From Closterium sp. Naga37s-1 (Eukaryota > Streptophyta > Zygnematophyceae > Desmidiales > Closteriaceae), in the NCBI GenBank assembly GCA_947471745.1, contig CANJKZ010001028.1, positions 1,272,501-1,336,500 on the forward strand: a stretch of DNA of 64,000 nucleotides, in the 5' to 3' direction. Below are positions 22,422-34,150 of the stretch, in pieces; position 1 is the stretch's first letter; every line of letters begins with the position of its first letter. The notes beneath the pieces were generated by a model. That model saw only the letters and a program-made list of their open reading frames with translations. It ran no database searches and was not told where the DNA came from. Position numbers and translations under genes: made by a program.

Positions 22422-25159
22422 TTGGTCATGGCCCAGAAATTGGATGGCCCTCCTAGGTTCACCGGCTCGGATTTTTCGCTATGGCGGTTCCAGTTTATGC
22501 TTTGGCTAGGTATCAAAGACCTAGAAGGCGTTTTGGAGGGATCGGAGCGAAGACCTGGAGCTGATGAAGCAGAGACATCTGCTGGAGTGTCTAGCCAAGA
22601 GGGAGCAGGGGCTGGGGGAGCCTCTAGCTCATCTATAAGTGAGGGAAGTGGAGGTGGATCAGCAGCACCGCGAACTGGAAGGCACCGGCTTAGTGCGGAG
22701 GAGCTACTTCAGGCACAAGAAGCATGGGACCGCAAGGACAAGCAAGCGTTCCAGTACCTGTGTTGGGCTTTGGAAGGCCAACTAGAGCTCCTAAAGATGC
22801 TGATTGACCTGAAGGGGAAGCAAGGAGCAGCTGCCCAAGCATGGAAGAGAGTTCAAGATCGACATTTGCAAAAAGGGTTGCTAAGCATACTCACCTGGAG
22901 GAAGCGGTTCTACACCATGGAACGCAACTATGGTGATGGAGAGACCATGGTGCAGTATCTCCAGAGGGTGGATGAGTATGTCAGGGCCTTGGAGGAGTTG
23001 AACTACAAAGTAGATGAGAAGGAGATCATCTACACCGCACTCCAGGGGCTGGACCAAGAGGCGAACGAGGCCCTATTGCAGTACCTTCACCTTGAGCAGC
23101 AGAAATGGACCAAGGCCTGGATATGGGAGGTGTTGGTTTCTGATGAGGCTCGCAAGCGTGATGCTGGTAGAGGAGTTGAAGGGGGAATGGGGGCAGGTGA
23201 TAAGGCTGCTTCCAAGAAGTACCAGCAGCGGCAAGGAGGTGGGGGGAAGAAGAAGGAGCTCGACAAGTGCCTCGTCCCTGGATGCAACCGGAAGCACTTT
23301 TGGAAGGAGTGTTGGAGCCGACCAAATGGGTGGAAGCCTCAAGGGTACCCAGGAGAGGCTCCACCTGTCACTAGGCCTGAGTGGGTGGAGAGGAGGATGA
23401 AGAATGGAGCATGGAACAAGAAGGGCAGCAAAGAGAAAGCGGCAGCAGCGGCGGCAAACGAGGATAAGAAGGGAAAGGACGACTCATCGGATGATGGTTT
23501 CTCCTTCTTATCCTTGGAGAAGGAGACGGCGCTTGCTGGTCGTGTGTTGGCTGACCCCAACCAGCTCATTCTAGACTCTGGGGCAACCTGTGGAATGGTA
23601 CCTCGGCGCGACCTCTTCACCACCTATCACTCCCTCCCACCTAACTCCAGAAATGTGATTGTGGGGAGTGGAGATACGCTGCAAGCAATCGGCATCGGCA
23701 CCATCACCGTCAAGGGGAAGGAGGGGGAGGTGCTGAATTTGAAGGGTGTGCTTCATGTTCCTGGATTGGCAGCCAACCTTCTCTCATGCTCTCAGCTTGC
23801 GAGGCAAGAATACATATGCACCTTCACCATGGGAGGGTGCACGGTTCGCAAGGGTGGAGCTGTGATGATGGAGGCCAAGTTAGAGAAGGGTTTATACCTT
23901 GTTCCAGTGTGTGTGCCTCACGTGGAGAAGGCACATGGGGTTGAAGCCAAGGATGCCGCTTGCAGCACCCGTTGGAGGGACGTAGAGTAGGTGACGGCAG
24001 ATTTGCTGCACCTACGCATGGGGCATGCGGGAAGGCAGCAACTTGTGGAGTGTGTGAAGAAGGGGGAGCTGAAGGGTGTGGAGATCAAGGAGGGTGGTGG
24101 GCAGCCAAGCAAGTGCCCTGATTGCACGACCGGGAAGCTGCCAAGGACCTCCTTCCCTACCTCCACCACTAGAGCCTCCGCACCTCTTGAGTTGGTGCAC
24201 ACGGATGTGTGTGGCCCCATGCAAACACCAGAAAGGGAGAAGGGCAGCAAATACTTCATCACCTTCTTGGATGACTTCAGCCGCCTAAGTTGGGTTACCT
24301 TGGTGAAAACCAAGGATGAGGTGGCCAAGGTCTTCAAGCGTTGGATACGCTATGCGGAGAGGGAAGCCGGGGCCAAGGTGAAAATACTTAGGTCTGATCG
24401 GGGTGGGGAGTACATGGGGAAGGATCTGGAGTCTTTCCTTGAAGACAAGGGCATCACCCACCAGCTTTCAGTTGCCTACACGCCACAGCAAAATGGGGCA
24501 GCAGAGAGGCTAAACCGGACCCTCATTGACCTTGCCCGAGCCATGCTTGCTCATGCGCAGCTGGACCATACTTGGTGGGGGGCAGCAGTGTAATATGCCA
24601 ACTGGGTTAAGAACCGGATGGGCAGCAAGGGGCTAGAGGGCAAGAGCCCATACTTCATGTGGACTAGGAAGGTGCCTAGTGTGTCGATGGCACGAGTGTG
24701 GGGGTGCATGACGCAGTTCAAAGTGCCCGACCAGCAACGGAGGAAGCTGGATCCTAAGGCACAATGGGGCATTTTCCTTGGGGTGTCGGAGAGGAGCAAA
24801 GCTTGGATGTTGTGGAGTGTGGCGGATCAGCGGGTGGTGGAAAGCCGGGATGTGGTTTTTCACGAGGGGCTGAGCTACAAGGGGTGGAAGGAGCGTGGTG
24901 CTAGTACAGTTGGGAGCTCCCTCCAGGATCCCTACACCTCTTCCATCTTTGAGGGGGCACGGGAGGACCCTGGAGAGGAGGTACAGGAGCAGCAAGAGGA
25001 ACAAAAGGCAGCTGCACCTCACCATGAGGAGTCACCAACTGCTGGTTCTACCCCTGACCCTAACGCACCAGCCCATGACCCGGAGCAGCCACAGGGGCAG
25101 CAGCAGCAGCAACAAGAGAAGCCTCAGCAGCCACCACAGCAGCATACACCGCCTGTTCC
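22422..25159 (+). pseudogene. Copia I Gag, protease, pre-integrase and integrase
   Basis: Gag starts at MVMAQKLDGPPRFTGSDFSL (alternative MAQK two codons on) and covers the Gag core (YLQRVDEYVRALEELNYKVD). A zinc-knuckle-like motif CLVPGCNRKHFWKEC (C-x4-C-x3-H-x4-C) and protease LILDSGATCGMV follow. A single stop at 23988 separates this from pre-integrase (LLHLRMGHAGRQQL, CPDCTTGK) and integrase (VHTDVCGPMQ, LRSDRGGEYMG, AAERLNRTLIDL). A second stop at 24591 (VVW to V-stop-Y context) breaks the integrase C-terminus. The last frame (24618-25159) has Gln-rich sequence and is cut by copia J. Apart from two nonsense codons it looks nearly intact. Confidence 0.92.
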
Positions 25160-26028
25160 TGTTGAGTGATGCTACCATTCGCATTCACGTCTGTCTGCCT
25201 CCCATCATATGTTCGTGCGTTGCATGCGTGTTGTGAGTGTGTGCAAGAATTTGTGTTTTGTGCGGTTTGGTTTTTCTGAGTGTGTGTGTGAATGTTATTT
25301 GGCTTGAGCAGATATCTGAAGTGACTCCTCTGCTCAAGAGCTTTCCGAGGAACCAAGTATCGCTTCAATCGGAGCACGAACTAGAAAGTTACGAACGTTG
25401 GAGTTCGTATGCTTTTGATATTTGGTTGTGGTGACTATGGGAAGTTGTGGGGTTGACTCAATATGGGGTACAGACTTTTGGGGGTTGGGAAATTCGTCTT
25501 TTCTACTGTAGTTGCTGCCAAATGGTTGGGAGAAACCAAACCAGGTTGGCAAGTGTGGCCAAGTTGGGTTGAGGTGGATTGTGGAGGTTGGGATAGTGAC
25601 AAAGGTCAAAGTTGGGTTGCCTATGGGGAAGGGAATTGTATGGCATGGGGTTTCCTTGGTTGGGGACTCTCTTGGGACCTTCCCTCTCGTCCTCCTCATC
25701 CCCTCCTACCTGGTTCCATTGCTACTCTAACTTTCTTGTGTGAACTTGTGAGATCATTGTGATTGAGTTACGTTTTCTATGGCAGCATACCCCCTAGTGC
25801 GCCGAAGTTCATAACTCGAGTTATTCTCCATATTCTGATACTATTCAAGTTGGGAAAGATAGCCACGGTCAAGGGCTACAACATACTCGAGTTTGAAAGA
25901 ATTCTAACAGTGGACCTTTCGTCGACGACGTTTCTTGTGACGACGACTTTTCTGTCCAGAATTGTAGTTGACGATTTTGAGATATTTCAGCCCCTAATCT
26001 TCATAGACTCCGTCCTTAATCTATAACA
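25160..26028 (+). repeat. 5' LTR of copia J
   Basis: 869 bp, TGTTGAGTGATGC...AATCTATAACA. Differs from 30780-31648 at three sites that I can see (near 25824, 25852 and 25957). The promoter for the element RNA should lie here, although no clear TATA box stands out. Confidence 0.95.
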
Positions 26029-26249
26029 AGTGGTATCAGAGCTGATTAAGGACCTTGTGGGGAGTCTACTGAAGTGTGAAGACCCTCCTAGACCCACCAT
26101 GGCCTGTGGGCGTGCCTAAGTGGAGTTCTGGAGGTTGGATGTGACTTCCGCTAAGGGGAAACTCTGCCGAAATTTCGTTGGCGCTGACACTTGTGAAGAT
26201 TGTGTGGATCTACATTGTGACCAGCAAAAGGGGGAGCTGAAACCTCTGA

Positions 26250-29200
26250 TTGGGAGCAGAGGAGATGAATCAAGGGAGTGGAGATGCAGCTGAGAAGAGG
26301 AGTGAGCCGCCACCATCCAAGATTGAAGCTTTGGATGGCTCCAACTATGAGGAATGGAGCGGGCGGATGCGGAGCGCCTTCAAGCGCTACAAGCTGCTGA
26401 AAATTGCAATGGGAGAGGAGAAGATGCCGGGGGAAGGAGATGCCCGCGATCGGTGGATTGAGAAGAGCGCGGTGCTGTACGACCTCATCCTCCAATCGGT
26501 CAACAACGACATGTTCCAGCACATCAAGGATTTGGTGGAGTTGGATGATTCCGGACCGAAGGCATGGAAGCTACTACGCGACGTGATTCAGCCCAACACG
26601 CTGCCGATGGTGATTGTGTTGGAGAAGGAGTTGGCTGCCCTCTCCATGAAACCGGGAGATGATGTGAAACCGGTCCTTGACAAGATCAAGGACACCTATG
26701 CGAGGATGGCAGCGGCGGGCAGCGAAGTGTCGCAGATGCAACAGTGCACCAAGATCATCTCGGTGCTCGACAACTCGTGGGACAACCTCATCCCCACCCT
26801 CAACGTTCAGCAGGACAAATGGACGCCTGAGTGGCTACGGCAGCAGATTCTGCAGGAGGACTTCCGCAGACGCCACACGGGAGGTGGTGCTGCCAACAAA
26901 ACTGCTGAGGGGTATGGAGCTGCAGGAGGCAGCAGAGGAAGAGGGGGAGGGAGAGGCCGAGGCCGTGGGAGAGGCTTTGGCAGAGGGAGAGGCCGAGGTG
27001 ACTACAATGAGGGGCATGGGAGCTCTGGTGGCAGGGGGAGCACCCGAATGGAGGGTGCGTGCTGGTACTGCAAGAAGGCTGGACACCCGTGGTTCAAGTG
27101 TTTCAGCCGGCCTGAGGGATGGGCCCCTCCAGGCATGAAGCCGCCAAGTGGTGAACGTGCACGCGGTGGCGCTGTGCAAGGTTCAGGTGCACAAGGTGAT
27201 GGTGCACAAGGTAAAGCCGACCCTGGGATGTTCCTCATGGTTGAGGATGTGCAAGGGAGTGGGGGTGATGTGGGTTCAGTTGGGAAGGTTGTGATGCACC
27301 CCCTCACTCACTGGGTGATCGATTCAGGTTGCACGAGTCATATGACCCCACGGGCAGATTTGCTTGATGAGGTAAAACCTCCTGGGAAGATCAAGTTTGT
27401 GGCTGCCGCTTCAGGTGCTTTGCTCCCTGTGATTGGTGTTGGGAATGCCAAGGTGATGGGAGCCAATGGAGAGCTTGTGGGGCTTGGGAATGTGCTGTTG
27501 GTTGAAGGTTTGTCCGCTAACCTTCTTTCTGTGCGCCGGCTGCAGAAGAGCAAGGCTGAAGTTACCTTCGGCCCAACCAGCTGCCGTGCAAAGCTTGGGA
27601 AGTTGCTGCTGTGGAAATTGGAGGAGAAGAGCAGCTGCATCAAGGACTTGTGGCAGCTGCCCATCATCCCTTGGAAGGGGAAACCACCAGCAACGGCAAA
27701 GGCAGCGGCAGCGGCTAAAGCAACTGCGGGAGGAGAGGAGACTGCACCAACTGCTGGGGCCCTGGATGCAGTCAAGAAGGTGCAGCAGCCACAACAGCCA
27801 CATGGTGAGGTGCTTGCTGGTGTGGATGCGACAGCTGCATGGGCAAAGGCTTCATCTGGGAGTGGTGAGGCTGATTGGGAGACGTGGCATGAGAGGCTGT
27901 GCCATGTGAACATTCCTATGCTGCAGAAGTTGGTAAAGGATGGGTGCTTGAAGGGGCTGGAGGTGAAGGGGGGAGCAAAGGAGATTGGGAGCTGCCCTAC
28001 CTGCCTTGAGACCAAATTCACGAAGTTTCCCTTCAGAAGCAGCACAGGACCAGCCAAGGCACCACTTTCACTAGTGCACATGGATGTGGTGGGCCCCACG
28101 AGGGCCCTTTCTCTCTCGGGCAGCCGCTACTTCTTGACGATTGTGGACGACCACACGCGTGCGGTGTGGGTGTACCCTCTCAAGACTAAGGGGGAGGTGG
28201 CAGCGGCTGTTCTTAAGGAGTGGATGCCGAGAGCACAAAGGGAAAGCGGACACAAGGTGAAGGTGATCCGCACTGACAACGGAGGAGAGTTCATCGGCGC
28301 TGATTTTGAGAAGGAGCTGAAGCGGAAGGGGATCCAGCATCAGCTCACAGTGCCTTACAACCCTCAGCAGAATGGCGTGGCTGAGCGGTTCAACCGGACC
28401 CTGCAGGAAGGTGCTCGCACTCTCCTTGGGCGTGCAGGGCTGCCGGATCCGTTTTGGGTGACAGCACTGCGGCAGGTCGTTGTTGTGAAGAACAGGGTGC
28501 TGGCGACTGTGGGGGACAAGCAGTGGGTCCCCTACACCAAGTGGTATGGGATTGCACCAGCTGTGAACATGCTGAGAGCCTTTGGGTGCATGGTGGTGTT
28601 TCATGTGCCTAAGGAGAAGAGGGGAAAACTGGAAGCTTCTGGGAGATGGGGTGTGCACTTGGGGCTTGCTAAGGATCACAAGGGCTGGCTGATTTGGGAC
28701 TTGACCAGCCAGCAGCTGACTGTGTCAAGGGATGTGAAGTTCCTTGAGTCCTTGTACTACAAGGAGTGGAAGCAGCAGCAGCAGCAGAAGCTTCCAACGA
28801 CACCGCTAATTGTAGAGGCCGATGAGGTGCAGCGGCCTTCAAGGCAAGTGGAGGTTTCTGTCTCTGAGAATGAGATCTCTGGGGTGACAGAGGATGGGGG
28901 AGAACCTGAGGTGGAGGAGCAGCAGCAGCAGCAACAGCAGCAGCAGCCGCAGCAGCAGGAGGAGCAAGGTGCTCCACAAGGTGCCGGACGTACGGCTGAC
29001 CGTCCTAGGAGGGATGTGCGCCCTCCTAACAGGCTGACCTATGCAAGCCGTGGCAAGCCAAAGGTGGTAAGGGCTGGGAGTGTGGCTGAGCAGTGTGATG
29101 AGGATGAGATAGCACACTGCTACTGGGCAGCCGTCCCTGAGCCCAAGACGCTAGCTGAGGGATTGAGCGGGCCCGATGCTGAAAAGTGGAAGCAGAGTGT

Positions 29201-30722
29201 GAAGGAGGAGTATGATTCTCTGCTAGAGAATGAGACGTGGGAGCTGTGTGAGCTGCCACCTGGGAAGAAGGCCATTTCTTCCAAGCTGATTTTCAGGTAC
29301 AAGTACGGACCTGATGGGGCGCTGACCCGCTACAAGTCAAGGCTTGTGGCTAAGGGGTTTCAGCAGACAAAGGGAAAGGACTTCAACGAGCTCTATGCTC
29401 CTGTGGGGAAAGGCACAACACTTCGGGTGTCATTGGCAATGGCAGCATACCGTGGATGGCGGGTGAAGCAGATGGACATCACCACCGCCTTCCTCAATGG
29501 GATCATTCTGGAGGAGCTGTACATGTTACAGCCTGAGGGTTTGGATGATGGGAGCGGCAGGGTGTGCAGGCTGAAGAAGGCCATCTATGGCCTGAAGCAG
29601 GCTCCTCGTGCATGGTACCACAAGTTAGAGGAGACTCTGCTGGCTGGGGGTTTCAAGAAGAGTGAGTGTGATCACAGCTTGTTCCTGCTGCAGGAGAAGG
29701 AGCAGTTTCTCATGCTCCTGGTGTATGTGGATGACATCCTGCTCTTCTCTGAGTCGTCTGCAATGATTGAGCATGTGGAGGAGATGCTGGAGATGCAGTT
29801 TAAGTGCTCCAAGATGGGAGATGTGAAGTACTATTTGGGCATGCATGTGGAGAGGGACCTTGACAAGGGAGTGTTGAGGTTGCACCAGAGAAAGTATTGT
29901 GAGGGGCTGGCTGAGAAGTATGGGCTGCAAGATGGAGGAAAGCCAGCCACCCCACTGCCTTCGGGGTTCACTGTGGAGCCCTGTGCTGAAGAGGAGGTGG
30001 TGGGTGAGAGTGACAGGAAGCTGTTTCATTCCATGGTGGGGGCACTCAATTATGCGGCTAACTACACGCGGCCTGACATTGCCTTTGCTACATCCAGGCT
30101 TGCAAGTGTGGTTTCACGCCCCAGTCATGAGCAGCTGGAAGCGGCCAAGAGGTTGGTCCGCTATGTGAGCGCTACGGCATTAGTGGGCTTGGAGTACAGT
30201 GCTGTGCGACAGAGGCTGCAGAGGGGTGCAGCTGATTTGGGCAAGGGGGAGATGCTCCTGACCTGCTACACCGACGCTAGCTTCAACTCTGTGAAGGCGG
30301 ATGGCACCAGCATTGGAGGCTATGTGTGCCTGTTTGGAGGTGGTGCAGTGAGCTGGCGCAGCAAGAAGCAGAACGAGGTGGGGCAGTCCTCGTGTGAGAC
30401 AGAGTACATGGCTCTGCATCATGGGGCAAAGGAGGTGGTGTGGCTGAGGCGTTTGTTGGAGGAGATCGGAGTGTGCCAAAAGGAGCCAACTGTGATTTTC
30501 TGTGACAACGAGTCGGCTGTGAAGCTTGCTAAGAACGCTTGCCTTCATGGGCTGACGAAGCACATCAGGCCTAAGTGGCATTGGGTGAGGAGGCTCCTGG
30601 ACAAGGAGGTGCGGCTGGAGATTGTGAAGACCCATCAGCAGGCGGCTGACATTCTCACCAAGCGCCTGGCTGAATCTGAGCATTGGAAGGGCATGAAGCT
30701 TGCTGGGATGAGTGTGCATTGA
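26250..30722 (+). CDS. Copia J Gag-Pol polyprotein, intact
   Basis: A single open frame of 1490 residues containing all Ty1/copia domains in order. Residues of about 15-215 form the Gag core (KIEALDGSNYEEWSGRM), followed by an Arg/Gly-rich stretch and zinc knuckle CWYCKKAGHPWFKC at about 270. Protease WVIDSGCTSHM is near 355 and the pre-integrase HHCC near 545-590. Integrase D-D-E lies at about 611 (HMDVVGP), 675 (RTDNGGEF) and 712 (AERFNR). RT spans about 1000-1240 with YVDDILLF near 1159. RNase H has CYTDASF near 1340, CDNESAV near 1418 and ADILTK near 1463. Poly-Gln runs mark the integrase-RT linker. I chose the first ATG; MNQGSGD five codons later is equally possible. Confidence 0.96.
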   Translation: MGAEEMNQGSGDAAEKRSEPPPSKIEALDGSNYEEWSGRMRSAFKRYKLLKIAMGEEKMPGEGDARDRWIEKSAVLYDLILQSVNNDMFQHIKDLVELDDSGPKAWKLLRDVIQPNTLPMVIVLEKELAALSMKPGDDVKPVLDKIKDTYARMAAAGSEVSQMQQCTKIISVLDNSWDNLIPTLNVQQDKWTPEWLRQQILQEDFRRRHTGGGAANKTAEGYGAAGGSRGRGGGRGRGRGRGFGRGRGRGDYNEGHGSSGGRGSTRMEGACWYCKKAGHPWFKCFSRPEGWAPPGMKPPSGERARGGAVQGSGAQGDGAQGKADPGMFLMVEDVQGSGGDVGSVGKVVMHPLTHWVIDSGCTSHMTPRADLLDEVKPPGKIKFVAAASGALLPVIGVGNAKVMGANGELVGLGNVLLVEGLSANLLSVRRLQKSKAEVTFGPTSCRAKLGKLLLWKLEEKSSCIKDLWQLPIIPWKGKPPATAKAAAAAKATAGGEETAPTAGALDAVKKVQQPQQPHGEVLAGVDATAAWAKASSGSGEADWETWHERLCHVNIPMLQKLVKDGCLKGLEVKGGAKEIGSCPTCLETKFTKFPFRSSTGPAKAPLSLVHMDVVGPTRALSLSGSRYFLTIVDDHTRAVWVYPLKTKGEVAAAVLKEWMPRAQRESGHKVKVIRTDNGGEFIGADFEKELKRKGIQHQLTVPYNPQQNGVAERFNRTLQEGARTLLGRAGLPDPFWVTALRQVVVVKNRVLATVGDKQWVPYTKWYGIAPAVNMLRAFGCMVVFHVPKEKRGKLEASGRWGVHLGLAKDHKGWLIWDLTSQQLTVSRDVKFLESLYYKEWKQQQQQKLPTTPLIVEADEVQRPSRQVEVSVSENEISGVTEDGGEPEVEEQQQQQQQQQPQQQEEQGAPQGAGRTADRPRRDVRPPNRLTYASRGKPKVVRAGSVAEQCDEDEIAHCYWAAVPEPKTLAEGLSGPDAEKWKQSVKEEYDSLLENETWELCELPPGKKAISSKLIFRYKYGPDGALTRYKSRLVAKGFQQTKGKDFNELYAPVGKGTTLRVSLAMAAYRGWRVKQMDITTAFLNGIILEELYMLQPEGLDDGSGRVCRLKKAIYGLKQAPRAWYHKLEETLLAGGFKKSECDHSLFLLQEKEQFLMLLVYVDDILLFSESSAMIEHVEEMLEMQFKCSKMGDVKYYLGMHVERDLDKGVLRLHQRKYCEGLAEKYGLQDGGKPATPLPSGFTVEPCAEEEVVGESDRKLFHSMVGALNYAANYTRPDIAFATSRLASVVSRPSHEQLEAAKRLVRYVSATALVGLEYSAVRQRLQRGAADLGKGEMLLTCYTDASFNSVKADGTSIGGYVCLFGGGAVSWRSKKQNEVGQSSCETEYMALHHGAKEVVWLRRLLEEIGVCQKEPTVIFCDNESAVKLAKNACLHGLTKHIRPKWHWVRRLLDKEVRLEIVKTHQQAADILTKRLAESEHWKGMKLAGMSVH

Positions 30723-30779
30723 GGATGCATGCTTGAGCTATGGCATGTGGGATGATGGTTGGCAGCCAGAGGGGGAGTT

Positions 30780-31648
30780 TGTTGAGTGATGCTACCATTC
30801 GCATTCACGTCTGTCTGCCTCCCATCATATGTTCGTGCGTTGCATGCGTGTTGTGAGTGTGTGCAAGAATTTGTGTTTTGTGCGGTTTGGTTTTTCTGAG
30901 TGTGTGTGTGAATGTTATTTGGCTTGAGCAGATATCTGAAGTGACTCCTCTGCTCAAGAGCTTTCCGAGGAACCAAGTATCGCTTCAATCGGAGCACGAA
31001 CTAGAAAGTTACGAACGTTGGAGTTCGTATGCTTTTGATATTTGGTTGTGGTGACTATGGGAAGTTGTGGGGTTGACTCAATATGGGGTACAGACTTTTG
31101 GGGGTTGGGAAATTCGTCTTTTCTACTGTAGTTGCTGCCAAATGGTTGGGAGAAACCAAACCAGGTTGGCAAGTGTGGCCAAGTTGGGTTGAGGTGGATT
31201 GTGGAGGTTGGGATAGTGACAAAGGTCAAAGTTGGGTTGCCTATGGGGAAGGGAATTGTATGGCATGGGGTTTCCTTGGTTGGGGACTCTCTTGGGACCT
31301 TCCCTCTCGTCCTCCTCATCCCCTCCTACCTGGTTCCATTGCTACTCTAACTTTCTTGTGTGAACTTGTGAGATCATTGTGATTGAGTTACGTTTTCTAT
31401 GGCAGCATACCCCCTAGTGCGCCGAAGTTCATAACTCGAGTTATACTCCATATTCTGATACTATTCAAGTTTGGAAAGATAGCCACGGTCAAGGGCTACA
31501 ACATACTCGAGTTTGAAAGAATTCTAACAGTGGACCTTTCGTCGACGACGTTTCTTGTGACGACGACTTTTCTGTCTAGAATTGTAGTTGACGATTTTGA
31601 GATATTTCAGCCCCTAATCTTCATAGACTCCGTCCTTAATCTATAACA
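30780..31648 (+). repeat. 3' LTR of copia J
   Basis: 869 bp, near-identical to 25160-26028. A 99-codon frame appears in both LTRs simply because they are copies, and I see no reason to call it a gene. Confidence 0.95.
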
Positions 31649-31654
31649 GTTCCT

Positions 31655-33586
31655 GTGGGTAGGTGGCAGCAACTACTGCAGCAGCAGCTGCCCAAGTCAC
31701 CACGGTCCCCCATGAAGAGAGTGACTTGGAGGGAGAAGCTGCAAAGTTTGGAGCAGGGGGAGGCATCACCTCTGCGCCGCACCACACGCATCTCCCGGCC
31801 ACCTGAGAGGTTCACACCAAGTGCACAGTATGCTTGCATGCATGATCATGAGGTGCATGATTTGGAGGAGTGCATGCTTGTGGATGCTGATGGGGGTGCG
31901 CATGGACTTGATTTTTGTCTTATGGGGCAGGTACATGAGCCTAAGTCAGTCAAGGAGGCCTTGTCCCGTCCTGAGTGGGTCGAGTCCATGCGCGAGGAGC
32001 TTGAGTCTCATAAGGTGAACGAGTCCTTTGAGCTGGTTGATCCAGCTTGTGTGCCACCTGGTATGGAGGTATTGAGGTGTCAGTGGGTGTGGAAGTACAA
32101 ACACAAGGCTGATGGTAGCATTGAGAGACCTAAGTCCAGGTTGGTGGCCATGGGGAACACTCAAACACGGGGTGTTCACTATGACCAGGTGTTTACCCCA
32201 GTGGGTAAGCCTACTACCCTGAGAGGCTCCCTCGGGATGGCAGCCTCCTCGGGGTTTCACATCCATCACATGGATGTGACCACTGCCTATCTTCATGGGG
32301 TCTTGAACGAGGAGCTTTACATGAGGCAGCCCCCTGGTTTTGATGATGGGTCCGGCAGGGTTTGCCGACTCAAAAAATCAATCTATGGGCTTAAGCAAGC
32401 TCCAAGGCAGTGGTACCTCAAGTTTGATGAGGCGTTGATGGATTTTGGCTTTGAGAGGTCTGAGTGTGACCCTGCCTTGTACCACTTGGTGAGGGATGAG
32501 GGCAGGTTGTCCCTCTACCTCTATGTGGATGACATTCTGCTCATGTCGTCAAGCATGGTCTTGCTGGACGAGGTGAAGGGTCTCTTGTCATCTCGTTTCC
32601 GCATGAAGGACTTGGGGGAGGCTAAGTACTATTTGGGGGTGCAGATTGAGCGTGATGAGAGTGGCATCTTGATTCATCAGGAGAGGTACATTCTCAACAT
32701 GCTTGAGTCCTTTGGCCTTTCTGAGGCTAACCCCGTGCGTACCCCTCTCCCTACAGGGTTCGACGTGCATGCACATGCTGAGGAGCCCTTGCTGAGAGAT
32801 GAGCTGGTCCAGCTCTATCAAAGCATTGTGGGGTCTCTCATGTATGCAAGCACGACCACACAGCCCCAGATTGCTTATGCAGTGTCACAGCTGTCCAAGG
32901 TGGTGTCTTGTCCCAAGGAATTTCATCTACAGGCTGCTAAGAGAGTGCTAAGGTACCTGAAAGGTTGTGTCAAGTCAGGTATCTTCTACCCCGCACACAA
33001 CAAGCCTCAAGTTGAGTTGGTGGGCTTTAGTGATGCTGATTATGCTGGAGATTCAGCTGACCGCAAGAGTCACACCGGCTATGTCTATTGCCTTAATGGT
33101 GCAGCCATCTCTTGGCAGAGCAAGAGGCAGCCGGTGGTTGCATTGTCCACCACTGAGAGTGAATACATCAGTCTGTGTCAGTGCATTCAAGAAGGTGTGT
33201 GGCTGAAGCGTTTGTTTGGGGAGTTTGGGCATGACCTTGCTGGTGGTGTGCCTGTGTTTGTGGACAACCAGTCTGTCATTGCCCTTGCACAGAATGCATG
33301 CTTGCATGGCCGCACCAAGCACATGCAGGTTCGGTGGCATTTCATCAGGGAGATGGTGGCAAGCGGCGAGGTGATCCTCCGGTGGTGCCCAACAAACCGT
33401 CAAGCAGCAGACATACTCACCAAACCCCTTCCTTTTGAGCGGCACGGTGTGTGCATGTCCTTGATGGGGATGCAGCCCCATGTTGGCATGGTGCCTGAGC
33501 AGGATGTGGGAGGGCTGGTGCTTCTCTGCCTTGACGACATCATGCTGTGGACGGCTCCCCTTCCTGGGCAAGGGGGAGTGGAGTGA
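31655..33586 (+). pseudogene. Copia I reverse transcriptase and RNase H (643-codon frame)
   Basis: The 3' half of copia I's polyprotein, resuming after J. It reads RTTRISRPPERFTPS (spacer), then the RT blocks KSRLVAMGNTQTRGVHYDQ, MDVTTAYLHGVLNEELYMRQ, KSIYGLKQAPRQWYLKF and the active site YVDDILLMSSS. RNase H has GFSDADYAGDSADRKSHTGY, STTESEYISLCQ, FVDNQSVIALAQNA and AADILTKPLPFERH. The whole RT-RH half is open and its key residues are intact. The reading begins in Gln-rich sequence that was continuous with 25159 before J inserted. It is dead only because of J and the upstream stops. Confidence 0.93.
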
Positions 33587-33636
33587 AGGATTTTGCCCAG
33601 TGGTGTTCAGCCACCTCCAGCATGAGCAAGGGGGAG

Positions 33637-34145
33637 TGTTGATTGTGTAGGTGGTTGTGGTATTTTGCTCTAGCTGGTTGTGGGCTAAGGGTTTGGGCAA
33701 AATATGATTGCTAGACTTGTTACGGGCTGGATTTGATCTCGCACCAAACAAGCACCAACAAACCTTTGCTACCCACTACAACACCTTTGGTGTTGCTAGT
33801 TTGGCATTTTGGATTGTTGGGGATTGTTGTATGGCGAGGGTTGGGATGGTAGGGTTTGTAAAACTCGTCATTTTTCAGATCTGAACTCTAGCTTAAGCCA
33901 TTCCTATATGTAATCCATGGCTGCCAAGTAATTCGGCTAGGACACCCCGTCGCACTTAAATCGCGATAGCGATCGGCCTAGATCTTGGTTTAAGGCAGGC
34001 GTTACCATTCTGGAAAGTAGAGATTAAGACGTTTCCAACGCGTACCCACTCATAGCTTAAGGTTACGTGAGCTGTATGCAATGTTCCGTCGAAGTCGGCG
34101 GACTTAATCTCTTGTACGCTCTCCAGATTCGCACGCTTTCCATCA
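33637..34145 (+). repeat. 3' LTR of copia I
   Basis: 509 bp, TGTTGATTGTG...TTTCCATCA with canonical CA end, followed by TGGAG, the second copy of the target duplication. Confidence 0.92.
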
Positions 34146-34150
34146 TGGAG

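Larger units (their letters stand above)
25160..31648 (+). mobile_element. Copia element J, complete and very young
   Basis: A 6489-bp element inserted in copia I with duplication GTTCC (25155-25159, 31649-31653). Both LTRs are 869 bp (25160-26028, 30780-31648) and I count three differences between them. The primer-binding site TGGTATCAGAGC starts at 26031, the polypurine tract GAGGGGGAGTTTG adjoins 30780, and one open frame of 1490 codons fills the interior. All signs of an autonomous, recently active Ty1/copia element are present. It is the newest layer of its chain. Confidence 0.96.
21831..34145 (+). mobile_element. Copia element I (hosting J)
   Basis: Inserted in the H spacer with duplication TGGAG (21826-21830, 34146-34150). 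LTRs are 509 bp each (21831-22339 and 33637-34145) and differ at about five sites, roughly 1%, so the insertion is fairly young. The primer-binding site TGGTATCAGAGC starts one base after the 5' LTR, and the polypurine tract CAAGGGGGAG precedes the 3' LTR. The coding region is broken by two in-frame stops and by copia J. The left LTR ends in GA instead of CA. Confidence 0.92.

Noticed and set aside
25463-25762. 99-codon frame seen twice (also 31083-31382)
   Set aside because: Both lie in the two identical LTRs of copia J. Duplication is due to the LTR and there is no domain.
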